39,905 nt of DNA, taken from the NCBI GenBank assembly GCA_015767405.1, contig JADWMG010000011.1, positions 1-39,905 on the forward strand, read 5' to 3'. The notes under the pieces are model-generated. The model searched no databases. It was given only the letters and a program-made list of their open reading frames with translations, and was not told where the DNA came from. This document shows positions 18,619 to 29,221 of this stretch, piece after piece. Source of the DNA: Actinomycetota bacterium. Lineage in GTDB: Bacteria; Actinomycetota; Acidimicrobiia; Acidimicrobiales; Ilumatobacteraceae. Each line of letters opens with the position of its first letter. The stretch's first letter is position 1. The position numbers and the translations under genes were made by a program.

Positions 18619-18813
18619 TCAGTTACCCCGCGCGACGCTGTCGTCATCGTCTTCGGAGATCACCAGATCCCATCGGTCGAGACAGTCCTCACATCGATAG
18701 GCGACAAAATCACCCGGTTCCCAGATTCCGTCCTCGGGCGGGTGCGTCAACAAAAAGCAGCGGCCTCCGCAATCGATACAAGTGATTTGAGGCATCGGTA
18801 CCAGCACACCCAT
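18619..18813 (-). CDS. Small zinc-ribbon-like hypothetical protein
   Basis: Paired CIDC...CEDC; 64 aa ORF in the recG-rsmD gap. Start could be internal Met at 18795. Confidence 0.55.
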   Translation of the reverse strand: MGVLVPMPQITCIDCGGRCFLLTHPPEDGIWEPGDFVAYRCEDCLDRWDLVISEDDDDSVARGN

Positions 18814-18874
18814 ATTCTGCCACTCGAGCGCGGCTTGTCACGACCTGCTGAATCCACCCCGTATCCTTCGCCAG

Positions 18875-19423
18875 ATGCGTGTCGTTGCAGGTGAACTCGG
18901 GGGGCGGCGGCTTGTGGCGCCGGATGGAACATCGACGAGACCAACCACCGATCGAGTTCGTGAGGCGATCTTCAACTCGCTCGGAAGCGCCGGCGTTCTC
19001 GAAGATGCACTGGTTGCCGATCTATTCGCAGGGAGCGGTTCCATCGGTATCGAGGCGTTGTCCCGTGGTGCCGAGCACTGCGTGTTCGTCGAGCGTGACC
19101 GGCGGGCATTGCGGGCGCTCGAGGAGAACATCGACTCGCTGGACCTGAACTCCCGAGTCAAGGTGCTGGCCGCCGATGCCAATTCTGTTGCAGGCCGACT
19201 CGATGTCGACATCGTGTTCGCTGACCCGCCGTACGACTTCGATGGGTGGGACAGGTTGCTTGGTGCCCTGCGTGCTGGTCTCGTCGTCGCCGAGTCCGGC
19301 GCTGAAATTGAAGCTCCAGATGGCTGGGCGACCATCCGAACCAGGAAGTACGGGCGAACGCGTGTGACATTCCTCGAACGCATCGTGCCTGACGAACAGC
19401 CCACCTCCCCAGCCGACAGCTAG
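18875..19423 (+). CDS. rsmD: 16S rRNA (guanine(966)-N(2))-methyltransferase RsmD
   Basis: MRVVAGELGGRRL, PTTDRVREAIFNSLGS, DLFAGSGSIGIEALSRGA, ADPPY. Confidence 0.94.
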   Translation: MRVVAGELGGRRLVAPDGTSTRPTTDRVREAIFNSLGSAGVLEDALVADLFAGSGSIGIEALSRGAEHCVFVERDRRALRALEENIDSLDLNSRVKVLAADANSVAGRLDVDIVFADPPYDFDGWDRLLGALRAGLVVAESGAEIEAPDGWATIRTRKYGRTRVTFLERIVPDEQPTSPADS

Positions 19424-19436
19424 GATTCAGGATCCA

Positions 19437-19943
19437 ATGACGACCGACGGAACACTGCTGCGAGCGCTCTACCCGGGCAGCTTCGACCCGATCCACTTCG
19501 GGCACATCGACGTCATCGAGCAGGCTCACGAACTCTTTGGGTCGGTCGTTGTCGCAGTAATGCACAATTTGGCAAAGCCATCTGGCCTCTTCACAGTCGA
19601 CGAACGAGTCGAAATGGCCGAGTCGGCGTTGGCCCACCTCGACCATGTGACAGTTGAGCCGCATACCGGCCTCGCGGTTCAGGCGGCCGACCGGGCGGGA
19701 GCTGATTTTATAGTCAAGGGTCTGCGAACAGCCGGAGATTTCGAGATCGAACAGCAGATGGCTCACAACAACTACGCGGTAACCGGCATTCGTACCGTGT
19801 ATCTTCCATGCGGCCCTGATCTGGGCTACATAAGCAGCCGCTTCGTGCGCGAAATCGCGAAGTACGGTGGAGATATCAATCACCTCGTGCCGGTACCAAT
19901 CGCCGGTGCACTCCGCCAAAGGTTCAACGGCGATCAGAAGTGA
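19437..19943 (+). CDS. coaD: Pantetheine-phosphate adenylyltransferase
   Basis: ALYPGSFDPIHFGHIDVIEQA, IVKGLRTAGDFEIEQQMAHNN, ISSRFVREIAKYGGD. Confidence 0.96.
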   Translation: MTTDGTLLRALYPGSFDPIHFGHIDVIEQAHELFGSVVVAVMHNLAKPSGLFTVDERVEMAESALAHLDHVTVEPHTGLAVQAADRAGADFIVKGLRTAGDFEIEQQMAHNNYAVTGIRTVYLPCGPDLGYISSRFVREIAKYGGDINHLVPVPIAGALRQRFNGDQK

Positions 19944-19950
19944 GTCATTC

Positions 19951-20556
19951 ATGAGCTACGACGACCTCGATAGCGATCAACACGACGAATACGCAGAAAT
20001 CGACGACGAGTACCCTGAGCCGTCCTCACCGGGCGGGTATGTGGGCGATGCGGAGACTCTCCTGCGGCGTGCCATCGATATCGTCGCAACAGCGCCGACT
20101 ATGCCGCTGTCATCTTCACCTCGCATCGACCGCGACGAAATCATCGAACTGCTCGAAGAGTCCCTGCATCGCCTACCCGACGAACTCCGCCAAGCACGGT
20201 GGATGCTCAAGGAACGTCAGGATTTCGTAGCCAAAACGCGTCGCGAGGCCGACGAGCTGCTCGAAGCAGCGCGCGTCAGGGCAGAACGTATGGTGCAACG
20301 CACCGAAGTGGTCCGAGCTGCCGAGCAGCGCGCCCGCCAGGTCATGGAAACGTCCGAAGCCGACTCCCGGCGGTTGAAGCACGAGACTGAAGACTTCCTC
20401 GATCAACGGCTCGGTTCGTTCGAAATCCTCCTCGACAAGCTTCAGAAGACGGTCGGGGCGGGCCGTCGACGGTTGTCGATCGGTGAAGCGCCAGACGATG
20501 TCGACATCGTCGAGGAAGAAGACCCGAACATGGGCTTCTTCGATCAAGATCACTGA
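19951..20556 (+). CDS. Coiled-coil hypothetical protein (DivIVA/SepIVA-like character)
   Basis: Acidic N-terminus then long charged coiled-coil; located between coaD and yceD. Confidence 0.7.
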   Translation: MSYDDLDSDQHDEYAEIDDEYPEPSSPGGYVGDAETLLRRAIDIVATAPTMPLSSSPRIDRDEIIELLEESLHRLPDELRQARWMLKERQDFVAKTRREADELLEAARVRAERMVQRTEVVRAAEQRARQVMETSEADSRRLKHETEDFLDQRLGSFEILLDKLQKTVGAGRRRLSIGEAPDDVDIVEEEDPNMGFFDQDH

Positions 20557-20596
20557 CTCGCGAGCGGCTCGAGTGTGCCGCGGTAGCGTCAAGTCC

Positions 20597-21106
20597 ATGT
20601 CTGATCCATTGCGGCCGCTTCGCGTCAATGCCGTTGAGCTGCTGCGCCAGCCCGGCGCGACACAAGAGCTCACCCTCGCGTTTGAGGCCGAACCGCTCGG
20701 TGTCGATCACGAACGTCTGAGCGGTGATGTCGATGTCGATCTGAGTTTGGAGGCACTGAACGACGGCATCAGAGTCACCGGTACTGTCAGCGCCCCGTGG
20801 TCGACTGAGTGCCGACGGTGCCTGGCCAACATTTCGGGTATCGCAGTTGCCGAGATCGTTGAGCTCTATCAGCGTGAAGTTGTAGATCCCGATGCATTTC
20901 TGCTCGAGGCGAGCCAACTCGACTTGTCCTCGATGGTTCGTGAAGCGATCTTGCTCGAACTTGATCTGGAGCGTGTTTGCCGAGACGAGTGCGCCGGGCT
21001 GTGCCCAGCGTGTGGGATTGATCGCAACGAAGCAGAGTGTTCCTGTGACACAACCGTGACCGACAATCGATGGTCGGCCCTCGACGGCCTGGTCCTCGAC
21101 GATTGA
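20597..21106 (+). CDS. yceD: YceD/DUF177 family protein
   Basis: WSTECRRCLANI...CRDECAGLCPACGIDRNEAEC; immediately upstream of rpmF. Confidence 0.9.
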   Translation: MSDPLRPLRVNAVELLRQPGATQELTLAFEAEPLGVDHERLSGDVDVDLSLEALNDGIRVTGTVSAPWSTECRRCLANISGIAVAEIVELYQREVVDPDAFLLEASQLDLSSMVREAILLELDLERVCRDECAGLCPACGIDRNEAECSCDTTVTDNRWSALDGLVLDD

Positions 21107-21285
21107 ATCGTCAGGTCTGAACTATCAGCTCTGATCGTCACGTCGACCGATGGCATTGGCGGATGCCGCCGATAACGTGATGCAGCCCTTGAGGCATGGG
21201 TGCGCCATCTGGCAAACCCGCAACATCGCCGACCATCAGCCGGTAGCAACACCGGCCGAGAGTCCACCAACGAGGAAAGCGAACG

Positions 21286-21465
21286 ATGGCCGTTCCCAAG
21301 AAGAAAACATCTAAGTCGAAAACGCGTAGCCGCCGTGCGAGCGCGTGGCAGCTCAACGCTCCCGCCCGCAGCCTCTGTCCCCGTTGTGGCAACGCCAAGG
21401 TTCCACACACGGTCTGCCCGTCATGTGGCTGGTACAAAGACCGCGTCGTCGTCGACGTCGGCTGA
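21286..21465 (+). CDS. rpmF: 50S ribosomal protein L32 (59 aa, absent from the supplied ORF track)
   Basis: [59 protein letters not shown]. Confidence 0.96.
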   Translation: MAVPKKKTSKSKTRSRRASAWQLNAPARSLCPRCGNAKVPHTVCPSCGWYKDRVVVDVG

Positions 21466-21484
21466 TCCGGAATAAACCTTGGAA

Positions 21485-22474
21485 ATGCTTCCAGTCGCCG
21501 TCGATGCAATGGGCGGCGACGATGCTCCAGGGCCAATACTTGCCGGATCTCACGAGGCGGCCGCGGCCGGAGTACCAATCGTTCTCGTTGGCCCTTCCGA
21601 TCTTGCCGGGCGAGACACGGCTGACGGTGGGCAGCTTGCGTTGATCGAGGCTTCCGAGGTGATCGGAATGCACGACGATCCAGCTCAGGGTGTTCGCCGC
21701 AAGAAAGACTCCACTCTCGTACGCGCCGCCGAGGCAGTGCGCGATGGCCAAGCAAGCGCCATGATCTCAGCGGGCAATACGGGCGCCACCATGGCCGCCG
21801 CTCTTCTTCGGATGGGTCGGATCAAGGGCGTCAAACGTCCTGCAATCGCGACCCCCATCCCGGTCCCCGGATCCACTCCGACGGTGCTGCTGGATGCCGG
21901 CGCCAACGCCGAAGTCCAAGCCGAGTGGCTGGTGCAGTTCGGCCTCATGGGGTCGGTCTACGCGCGGCATCGATTCGGAATGGACAAGCCTCGGGTCGGA
22001 TTGCTGAACATCGGTGAGGAGCCTGGGAAGGGTGACACGCTGCGGAAAGAAGCATTTGAGTTGCTCGCGGCATCGCCCAGCCTGAACTTCATCGGCAACG
22101 TCGAGGGTCGCGACGTCATGAGCGACAACGTCGATGTATGCGTGACCGATGGATTTACGGGCAACGTCGTTCTGAAAACCCTGGAAGGGGCGATGAAGAG
22201 GGTCATTGGCGCACTGATGGACGCTTTTGTTGCCGAGGATCACTACAAGCCACACGCCGAGGCGTTGATGCCGTCGCTTGTGCCGTTGTATGAGTCGCTG
22301 AGCCCTGACACCTACGGAGGAGCGACTCTCCTCGGCGTCGATGGTGTGTGCATCATTGCCCACGGCTCCTCGAGCCCGACTGCCATTGTCAATGGCATCG
22401 ATGTGGCTCGGGCCATGGTTGATCAAGAGATGGTTGCGGAAATCAGCGACGCTATTGCCGCAGCAGCGATCTGA
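21485..22474 (+). CDS. plsX: Phosphate acyltransferase PlsX
   Basis: LPVAVDAMGGDDAPGPILAG...SAGNTGATMAAALLRMGRI...LLNIGEEPGKG. Start ATG 21485 or TTG 21479. Confidence 0.95.
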   Translation: MLPVAVDAMGGDDAPGPILAGSHEAAAAGVPIVLVGPSDLAGRDTADGGQLALIEASEVIGMHDDPAQGVRRKKDSTLVRAAEAVRDGQASAMISAGNTGATMAAALLRMGRIKGVKRPAIATPIPVPGSTPTVLLDAGANAEVQAEWLVQFGLMGSVYARHRFGMDKPRVGLLNIGEEPGKGDTLRKEAFELLAASPSLNFIGNVEGRDVMSDNVDVCVTDGFTGNVVLKTLEGAMKRVIGALMDAFVAEDHYKPHAEALMPSLVPLYESLSPDTYGGATLLGVDGVCIIAHGSSSPTAIVNGIDVARAMVDQEMVAEISDAIAAAAI

Positions 22475-22544
22475 GAGCTTCCCGCACCGGATACATCAGC
22501 CTCGGGCCGTCATCGAGTTCGCTGAGCAACTACACTCTCGCACC

Positions 22545-22841
22545 GTGCCAGCAGAGACCCACGTGGAACAAGGACCGATCGGCCGCGGCGAGATATTTGA
22601 GATCGTCCGCGACCGACTCGCCGACATTCTCGAAATCGAGCCGTCGACCATCAGCGAAGGTCAATCATTCGTTGACGACCTCGACGCCGACTCGCTCGCG
22701 TTGATCGAGTTGGTCGACGGATTGGAAGAGGAGTTGAGCGAACGGGCCGTCGGGTTCCGTATCGACGACGAAGATCTCGAAGATCTGAAGACCGTGCGCG
22801 ACGCGGTCGACTACGTTTACGACCGCTCCAAGGCGGACTGA
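22545..22841 (+). CDS. acpP: Acyl carrier protein
   Basis: DDLDADSLALIELVDGLEEE phosphopantetheine site; between plsX and rnc; GTG start. Confidence 0.9.
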   Translation: MPAETHVEQGPIGRGEIFEIVRDRLADILEIEPSTISEGQSFVDDLDADSLALIELVDGLEEELSERAVGFRIDDEDLEDLKTVRDAVDYVYDRSKAD

Positions 22842-22848
22842 ATACCGG

Positions 22849-23541
22849 ATGCAGCTCGATTCTGATGAGCTGGACGGCATAGCGGCAACTATCGGCTACT
22901 CGTTCACCGACGGCGGCCTGTTGCGGCGGGCCCTTGCTCATCGATCGTGGTGCTCGGAAAATTCCGGAGCCGAAAGTAACGAGCGGCTCGAATTCCTCGG
23001 CGATGCAGTGCTCGGATGGGCAGTTGCTGACATCGTGTATCAACGCTTCGACGAGTTGCCGGAAGGACATTTGACCGACCTCCGCAAGAGCGTGGTCAAC
23101 GCAACAGCGCTCGCTGAGGTGGCGCGTGAGATAGATCTCGGCCACCACATTCTCCTCGGACGAGGGGAAGCAGCAGCTGATGGTGCTGACAAGGCATCAA
23201 TTCTGTCCGACGCATTCGAAGCTGTACTCGGAGCCGTCTATCTCGACGGTGGAGCAGACGCCGCTTACCAGATGGTCGAGCGGTTGATCGAACCGCGAAT
23301 ACCCGACACGTTCGGTGCGCTGAGCCAGCTCGACTACAAGACTCGGCTGCAGGAGTTGAGTGCGCGGTCCGGCCGCAGCGTGCCGGTGTACCAGGTGTCA
23401 TCAACCGGACCGGACCATGCGAAGTCGTTTCGTGCGCTGGCGCTGATCGATGGCGAGGTACTCGGCGAAGGTGAGGGTCGATCGAAGAAGGCAGCCGAGC
23501 AGGGAGCGGCCACGCAGGCCTGTCTTGCGCTGTCCTCATGA
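22849..23541 (+). CDS. rnc: Ribonuclease III
   Basis: NERLEFLGDAVLGWAVADIVY signature; C-terminal dsRBD. Confidence 0.96.
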   Translation: MQLDSDELDGIAATIGYSFTDGGLLRRALAHRSWCSENSGAESNERLEFLGDAVLGWAVADIVYQRFDELPEGHLTDLRKSVVNATALAEVAREIDLGHHILLGRGEAAADGADKASILSDAFEAVLGAVYLDGGADAAYQMVERLIEPRIPDTFGALSQLDYKTRLQELSARSGRSVPVYQVSSTGPDHAKSFRALALIDGEVLGEGEGRSKKAAEQGAATQACLALSS

Positions 23542-23588
23542 GTCTCGTCGTGATAACTGTTCTCATGGCGAGCCGGCGGCACTAGCCG

Positions 23589-24425
23589 GTGCCTGAACTC
23601 CCAGAAGTCGAGACTGTTCGACGAGGACTGCAACGTCATCTTGCCGGTAGGAGAATCGTTGATGTCGAAGTCGGACGTGAACGCGTCGTTCGCCGAACCT
23701 CCCGAGCTGAATTGATCGCAGGTCTCACCGACACGGTCGTCGAACGAGTGGATCGGCGCGGTAAGTACCTGCTTCTCCCGCTCGATTCCGGTGACTCGAT
23801 GATGATTCACCTGAGAATGAGTGGCCAGGTGCTGCTCGCGGCGAAGGGAGCCGAGCGTCCTGCTCATACGCACGTCGTGATGCATCTGGACGACGGGAAC
23901 GAAGCCTGGTTCGTGGACCCAAGAACGTTTGGCGAAGTCGTCGTCTTCGATCCGGACCACGTCGACGTCGAACTTCCCGAACTCACGCGGCTCGGTGTCG
24001 ATCCGATCGCCGAACCGTTCGAGTTGTCAGAACTGCGCCTAGCGATCGGACCCTCGAAGAGAGCGCTAAAACCGCTGCTGCTCGATCAGCACGTGATTGC
24101 CGGTGTCGGCAATATCTACGCCGACGAGATTTTGCATGACGCCCGTCTTCGGCCCGATCGAATGGCATCGGGCCTCGATGCCCGTCAGCTCAAGCGCCTC
24201 CATCGCTCGATTGTCACCATCCTGAATGCGGCGATCGGAGCCGGTGGATCCACACTCAGCGACTCGCAATACGTTGATCTGATGGGAGCTGGCGGCTCGT
24301 ATCAAGATGAGCACAAGGTGTACGCGAGGGAAGGTCTGCGTTGTGTTACTTGCGGTCGCGGTTGGGTGCGACGGATCGTCTCCGGTGGCCGCAGCACTCA
24401 CTACTGTCCGGTCTGTCAACGATGA
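23589..24425 (+). CDS. mutM: Formamidopyrimidine-DNA glycosylase
   Basis: (M)PELPEVETVRRGL N-terminus and C-terminal zinc finger CVTCG...CPVCQR; GTG start. Confidence 0.95.
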   Translation: MPELPEVETVRRGLQRHLAGRRIVDVEVGRERVVRRTSRAELIAGLTDTVVERVDRRGKYLLLPLDSGDSMMIHLRMSGQVLLAAKGAERPAHTHVVMHLDDGNEAWFVDPRTFGEVVVFDPDHVDVELPELTRLGVDPIAEPFELSELRLAIGPSKRALKPLLLDQHVIAGVGNIYADEILHDARLRPDRMASGLDARQLKRLHRSIVTILNAAIGAGGSTLSDSQYVDLMGAGGSYQDEHKVYAREGLRCVTCGRGWVRRIVSGGRSTHYCPVCQR

Positions 24426-24522
24426 GCGGTCGGTGGGTGGCCCATCGATCTCTCACTAGACGGTTCTCATCCTGGCGGGGATTCAAGAGAGAGACGTACC
24501 GAGCAGGTAGTTTCGAGATGCT

Positions 24523-27500
24523 GTGTTTCTGAAAAGTCTCACCCTCAAGGGGTTCAAGTCGTTTGCCGACAGCACAACGCTCGTTCTCGAGCCCGGGGTG
24601 ACTGTCGTTGTCGGACCAAACGGATCGGGCAAATCGAACGTCGTCGACGCTGTTGCATGGGTGCTCGGAGCCCAGGCACCGAAGGCCGTGCGTAGTCAGA
24701 AGATGGACGACGTAATCTTTGCTGTTTCGGTCGGGTGACTCGGAGTACGCAATCAACGGTGTGGCATGTCGTCTGCTCGACGTACAAGAGCTTCTTTCAG
24801 ATGCTGGGGTCGGGCGCCAGCAGCATGTGATCGTCAGCCAGGGGCAAATTGATGCCGTGCTGAACGCTCGACCAGAAGAGCGCAGGGCGATCATTGAAGA
24901 AGCTGCGGGCGTTCTGAAGTTCCGCAAGCGTAAGGAGAAGGCGGAGCGTCGCCTCGATGCGACCGAGGCGAACCTCCTCCGGGTGCAGGATCTACTGCGC
25001 GAAGTCCGTCGCCAGTTGCGACCGCTCGATCGGCAAGCGAAAGCTGCTGAACGCCACGGAGCATTGATCGAAGAGCTGAGCGAGGTGAAGACCTTCGTAG
25101 CCGGTCGTGAGATCTCAACATGGAGAACGAAGCTGGAGGCGCTTGCGGTCACGAGGATCGAGAGTGCCTCGGCTGAGGCCGAACTGAAGACCGCGCTGGC
25201 CTCACTGGACACGCAGGTGATGTCGATCGAGGCGCAACTGTCTGCACGCGGTGAGAGCGACGTGAGCGACCGTTTGGTGCATGTCGAGCAATTACGCGAG
25301 CGCGCCAGGGGGCTGGCAGCGGTGCTGACCGAGAGGCGTCGGTCTCTGGAACGCGACAGGGGGCAACTCCTCGACGCCGGTGTGATCGCCAATCTCGAGG
25401 CAGACGCCGCGCGATTCAGCCAAGAACTCGTCGATGTTTCGAGTGAACTAGCCGAAATCGAACCCTCGGCACAGGAACTCAAGTCCGACGAACAGTCCTT
25501 CTTCGCCGAGCGGAACAATGTGTTGGAGGCGGTTGATTCCGACCAGTCGAGTGCCAAGGCGGCAAGTGCCGCGGCCGAAGTGCGCGGCGAATTGCGTTCG
25601 GTGAAATCGACGCGCGAGCGAGCACAGGCCGAGCTGCTCCGATTCATCGCGAGGAACGAATCGCTGCTTGAGAAGCTGGCCACCTGCGCCGCGGACGCGG
25701 TCCGTTTCAGGGCTGACTGCGAAGAAGCTGGTTCCGTTGAGGAACCATTGGTCAACGAAGTTGCGGCCTCCGAGCACACACATCTCGAAGCGATCGCCAG
25801 CCTGGAGGTCCGTCGAACTCGCCGGAACGAGGCCGCCGAGGAGGCTTCGCGCTGGTCGGCGCGAGTAGAAGCGCTGCAGATGGCGCTCGACGCCGCCCGC
25901 GCCCGGGCCGGCGCCGAACGTCTCGCCGGAGTCGACGGAGTACTCGGAACTCTGCTCGACCTCATTGAGATCGACGACGGATGGGCCCCGGCGGTCGAGG
26001 CCGCTCTCGGCGAGTCGCTAACAGCGGTTGTCGTCGATGACCCATCGGCTGGACGACGTGCATTGGAGGCGCTCCGCAGTTCCGCGACCAGCGGAGCTGT
26101 GATTGCGCTGGGCGTCTCGCCATCGCTGCCGCTCACCACGATCGATGGTGACAGCGTGCGGCCGCACACTCGGTCGACGCGACCGGGGGTCGAAGTGCTC
26201 CTCGATGGGCTTCTCGGAACGGCCGTTCGGATCGACGACGTCGGCGATGCAGTCGATGCTGCTCTGCTTCACCCAGAGGCGGTTGTTGTCACCGGTGATG
26301 GCGACCGGTTCGGGTTGAGCGGCTGGCGTGTCGGTTCTGCCGGGAGCGGGGCGACGGCGGCCGCGCTCGACGATGCGATCGAGCAGTCGGAGACTGCTAC
26401 CGCTGATCTGAACCAAGCCACCGACTCAGTAGTTGCCGGCGAGGCAGAGGTAGAGGCTGCTAGCACCCTCGAACAAGAGCTCACTCGTAAACTCGACGCT
26501 AACGATGCCCGATTCACGGCAGCTTCCGAGGGCTTGGCTCGAACGCAGGGTGAGCAGCGTGAACTACGCACGGAGATCGAGACACTTGATCGGTCGATCG
26601 TGGATTCAGAGTCCAATATCGGGCGTGAAGACCAACGGATCAACGAGCTCGAGGCCCTGCTTCCGGCCCTCGAATCTGATGAGCAGGCCGAGTTCGACGC
26701 CGCGAAGGCCCGCGGCGAACTGCGTGCTGAGCTGGAAGCCAGAGCGGCTCAGCTTTCGTCGCGACGCAAGGATCTTGAAGTTCGCGGTGCCGGATTGCAT
26801 GAGCGCCAGCAACTGTTGGAGCGACGACTGGAAGAAACAGAGAAACGGCTCGCGGCTGATGCCGATGCTCGTGTCGCGGCCGAGGGGCAACGCGTCCAGA
26901 TCGAGTCGCAAATCGGGGCGATCGACCGGCTTACCGAGTTCGTAGCTACGCATCGCGGCGTCGTGGAGACGCTTCACATGGAGTTGGTCGAGCAGCGCCG
27001 CCGACAGAGCGATGAGGTCCGCGGGCTCACCAGCGAACTTGATCAGCTACGTCGATCGCGCAGCGACAAAGAGCAAACGCTCGAAGTGTCGCGAGAGCGG
27101 TCACGGCAAGCCGAACTCGGAGAGGCCGAGGCCAAACTTCGCCTCGAAACCGCGATCGAGACTCTCCGACGCGACCTCGACATCGAGCCTGCAGTTGCTG
27201 AAGCTGCTCCGATGCCTGAGATGCCCGAAGGTGCGACTCCTGCTGGGCGGGTGCGTGAACTCGAGCGAGAGCTCAGGTTGCTCGGCCCGATCAACCCACT
27301 CGCGCTCGAGGAATTCAACGAACTCCAGACCCGCCACAAATTCCTCGAAGAGCAGCTCGAAGATGTGCGCACAACGCGTCGAGACCTGGCGCGGGTAATT
27401 GCTGCGGTAGATGCCGAGATCCAAAACGTCTTCGCGACGGCCTTCTCAGATGTGAGTGAGAACTTCACACTGCTGTTTGGCCTGCTGTTCCCAGGGGGCG

Positions 27501-27889
27501 TCGGCAAGCTGCAGCTCACGACTCCCGACGACATGTTGAACACCGGAATCGAGATCGAGGCGAAACCGAGCGGTAAGAACGTCAAAAAGCTTTCGCTGCT
27601 CTCCGGTGGGGAACGCAGCCTGACAGCTCTCGCCTACCTGTTCGCCGTATTCCGCTCGCGGCCGTCGCCGTTCTATGTGATGGACGAAGTCGAGGCTGCC
27701 CTCGATGACGTCAACCTCCACCGGTTCCTCGGGCTGATAGCGGAGTTCCGCAAAGATGCGCAGTTGATCGTCGTATCGCACCAGAAGCGCACCATGGAGG
27801 CTGGTGACTGCCTGCTTGGCGTCAGCATGCAGCCAGGCGGCTCCAGCAAAGTGGTCACCGAACGCATCACCTCGGCAACCACGGCCTGA
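24523..27889 (+). pseudogene. smc: Chromosome segregation protein SMC, disrupted by an internal deletion/frameshift near 24720
   Basis: 24523-24738 encodes [15 protein letters not shown]...[13 protein letters not shown]...MDDVIFA then hits TGA; 24719-27889 resumes at [36 protein letters not shown]... in another frame. The usual intervening ~35-40 residues are missing. Confidence 0.85.
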
Positions 27890-27922
27890 GCGTCGCCCCG
27901 ATTTCCCCCGGCGTCTGCACTC

Positions 27923-27932
27923 TTTGTGTCAG
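27923..27932. repeat. Isolated half-arm of the 47-nt repeat
   Basis: TTTGTGTCAG without matching right arm, 23 nt before copy 3. Confidence 0.4.
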
Positions 27933-27945
27933 ATCACCCGCAGAG

Positions 27946-27992
27946 TTTGTGTCAGCAGAAATCGGTGGCGCACCGGTAAGTGCTGACACAAA
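27946..27992. repeat. 47-nt palindromic repeat, copy 3
   Basis: TTTGTGTCAGCAGAAATCGGTGGCGCACCGGTAAGTGCTGACACAAA. Confidence 0.9.
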
Positions 27993-28016
27993 TCCGGGAG
28001 TTGGCGATCCCCGAAG

Positions 28017-28063
28017 TTTGTGTCAGCAGAAACCGGTGGCGCACCGGTAAGTGCTGACACGAA
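28017..28063. repeat. 47-nt palindromic repeat, copy 4
   Basis: TTTGTGTCAGCAGAAACCGGTGGCGCACCGGTAAGTGCTGACACGAA. Confidence 0.9.
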
Positions 28064-28107
28064 TCTGGGGCGATTGGGACTCGGATTGGCAGATAGCGTC
28101 GCCGACA

Positions 28108-29217
28108 ATGGGTATTGAAATTGTATTTCTGATCCTGGCCGTCCTTGTTGTCGTCTTCGGTATCGGCGTTGTTGTTGTCAGCCGGCGCAACCAGGCGAAG
28201 TCAGCAGCAGCCGCGAGGCGACCCGACGCACCGGCAGCACCGCCCCCCAGGGTCACCGCGGTCGAAGAGTCCGACACGCTCGTCGAGGAAGTTGTCGAGC
28301 CGGAAGCTCCGGCGTCACTTCGTGATCGATTGGCCAAGGCTCGCTCGACTTTTACAGGAGCATTTGTCGGGATCCTCGGCCGGGGAGACATCACCGGAGA
28401 GACATTCGACGAACTGGAGGAGGCGCTTCTCAGGGCCGACGTCGGAATCGGGGTGACGACTGAGTTGCTGGACGGATTGCGCGCGAAGCTCGAGGCGAAA
28501 GAGATCGCCGACCCGACCGAATTGCTGGTGGCCCTGCGAGATGAGATGAACGCCCGCCTTGCTGGGGCCGATCGTTCCCTGACCTTTGAGCCTGGTGCGG
28601 CCGATAGCCCGAACGTCTGGATGTTCGTCGGAGTCAACGGCGTGGGCAAGACCACCACAATCGGCAAGCTTGCGAACCAACAGATCATGGATGGCCGGTC
28701 GGTGCTCTTGGCCGCTGGCGACACGTTCCGCGCCGCCGCGGCCGAGCAGCTCACCACGTGGGCCGAACGATCGGGAGCGGAGATCGTTCGGGGAGCTGAA
28801 GGTGGAGACCCGAGTGCGGTGATATACGACGGCGTCGAACGCGCTGCTGCACGTGACATCGATTTGGTCATGGCGGATACGGCGGGGCGCCTTCACACGA
28901 AGTCGAATCTGATGGAAGAGCTGCGCAAGGTTCGCCGAGTTGCCGAGAAAGGCGCAGGCCGTGTGACGGAGACGCTGCTTGTGATCGATGCCACAACGGG
29001 CCAGAACGGTCTGATTCAAGCACGTGAATTCAGTGAGGCGACCAACGTCACCGGTGTCGTTCTCACAAAGCTTGATGGTTCGGCTAAGGGCGGCATCGTG
29101 TTCGCGATCGAAACCGAACTCGGGATCCCGATCAAGCTGGTCGGTCTCGGTGAAACGATCGACGACCTCACGCCGTTTGATCCCGAAGAATTCGTTTCCG
29201 CCCTCTTCGATCTGTAA
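28108..29217 (+). CDS. ftsY: Signal recognition particle receptor FtsY
   Basis: N-terminal TM, GVNGVGKTTTIGKLA, DTAGRLHTKSNLMEEL, TKLDGSAKGG, GLGETIDDLTPFDPEEF. Confidence 0.96.
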   Translation: MGIEIVFLILAVLVVVFGIGVVVVSRRNQAKSAAAARRPDAPAAPPPRVTAVEESDTLVEEVVEPEAPASLRDRLAKARSTFTGAFVGILGRGDITGETFDELEEALLRADVGIGVTTELLDGLRAKLEAKEIADPTELLVALRDEMNARLAGADRSLTFEPGAADSPNVWMFVGVNGVGKTTTIGKLANQQIMDGRSVLLAAGDTFRAAAAEQLTTWAERSGAEIVRGAEGGDPSAVIYDGVERAAARDIDLVMADTAGRLHTKSNLMEELRKVRRVAEKGAGRVTETLLVIDATTGQNGLIQAREFSEATNVTGVVLTKLDGSAKGGIVFAIETELGIPIKLVGLGETIDDLTPFDPEEFVSALFDL

Positions 29218-29221
29218 CCCA

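Noticed and set aside
21149-21319. Short ORF in the yceD-rpmF gap overlapping rpmF
   Set aside because: Overlaps the L32 start in another frame, no recognisable features; gap is more likely the rpmF leader.
24346-26169. 607-aa minus-strand ORF opposite smc
   Set aside because: Ser/Arg/Ala-rich shadow of a high-GC coding strand; clear SMC protein on the plus strand.
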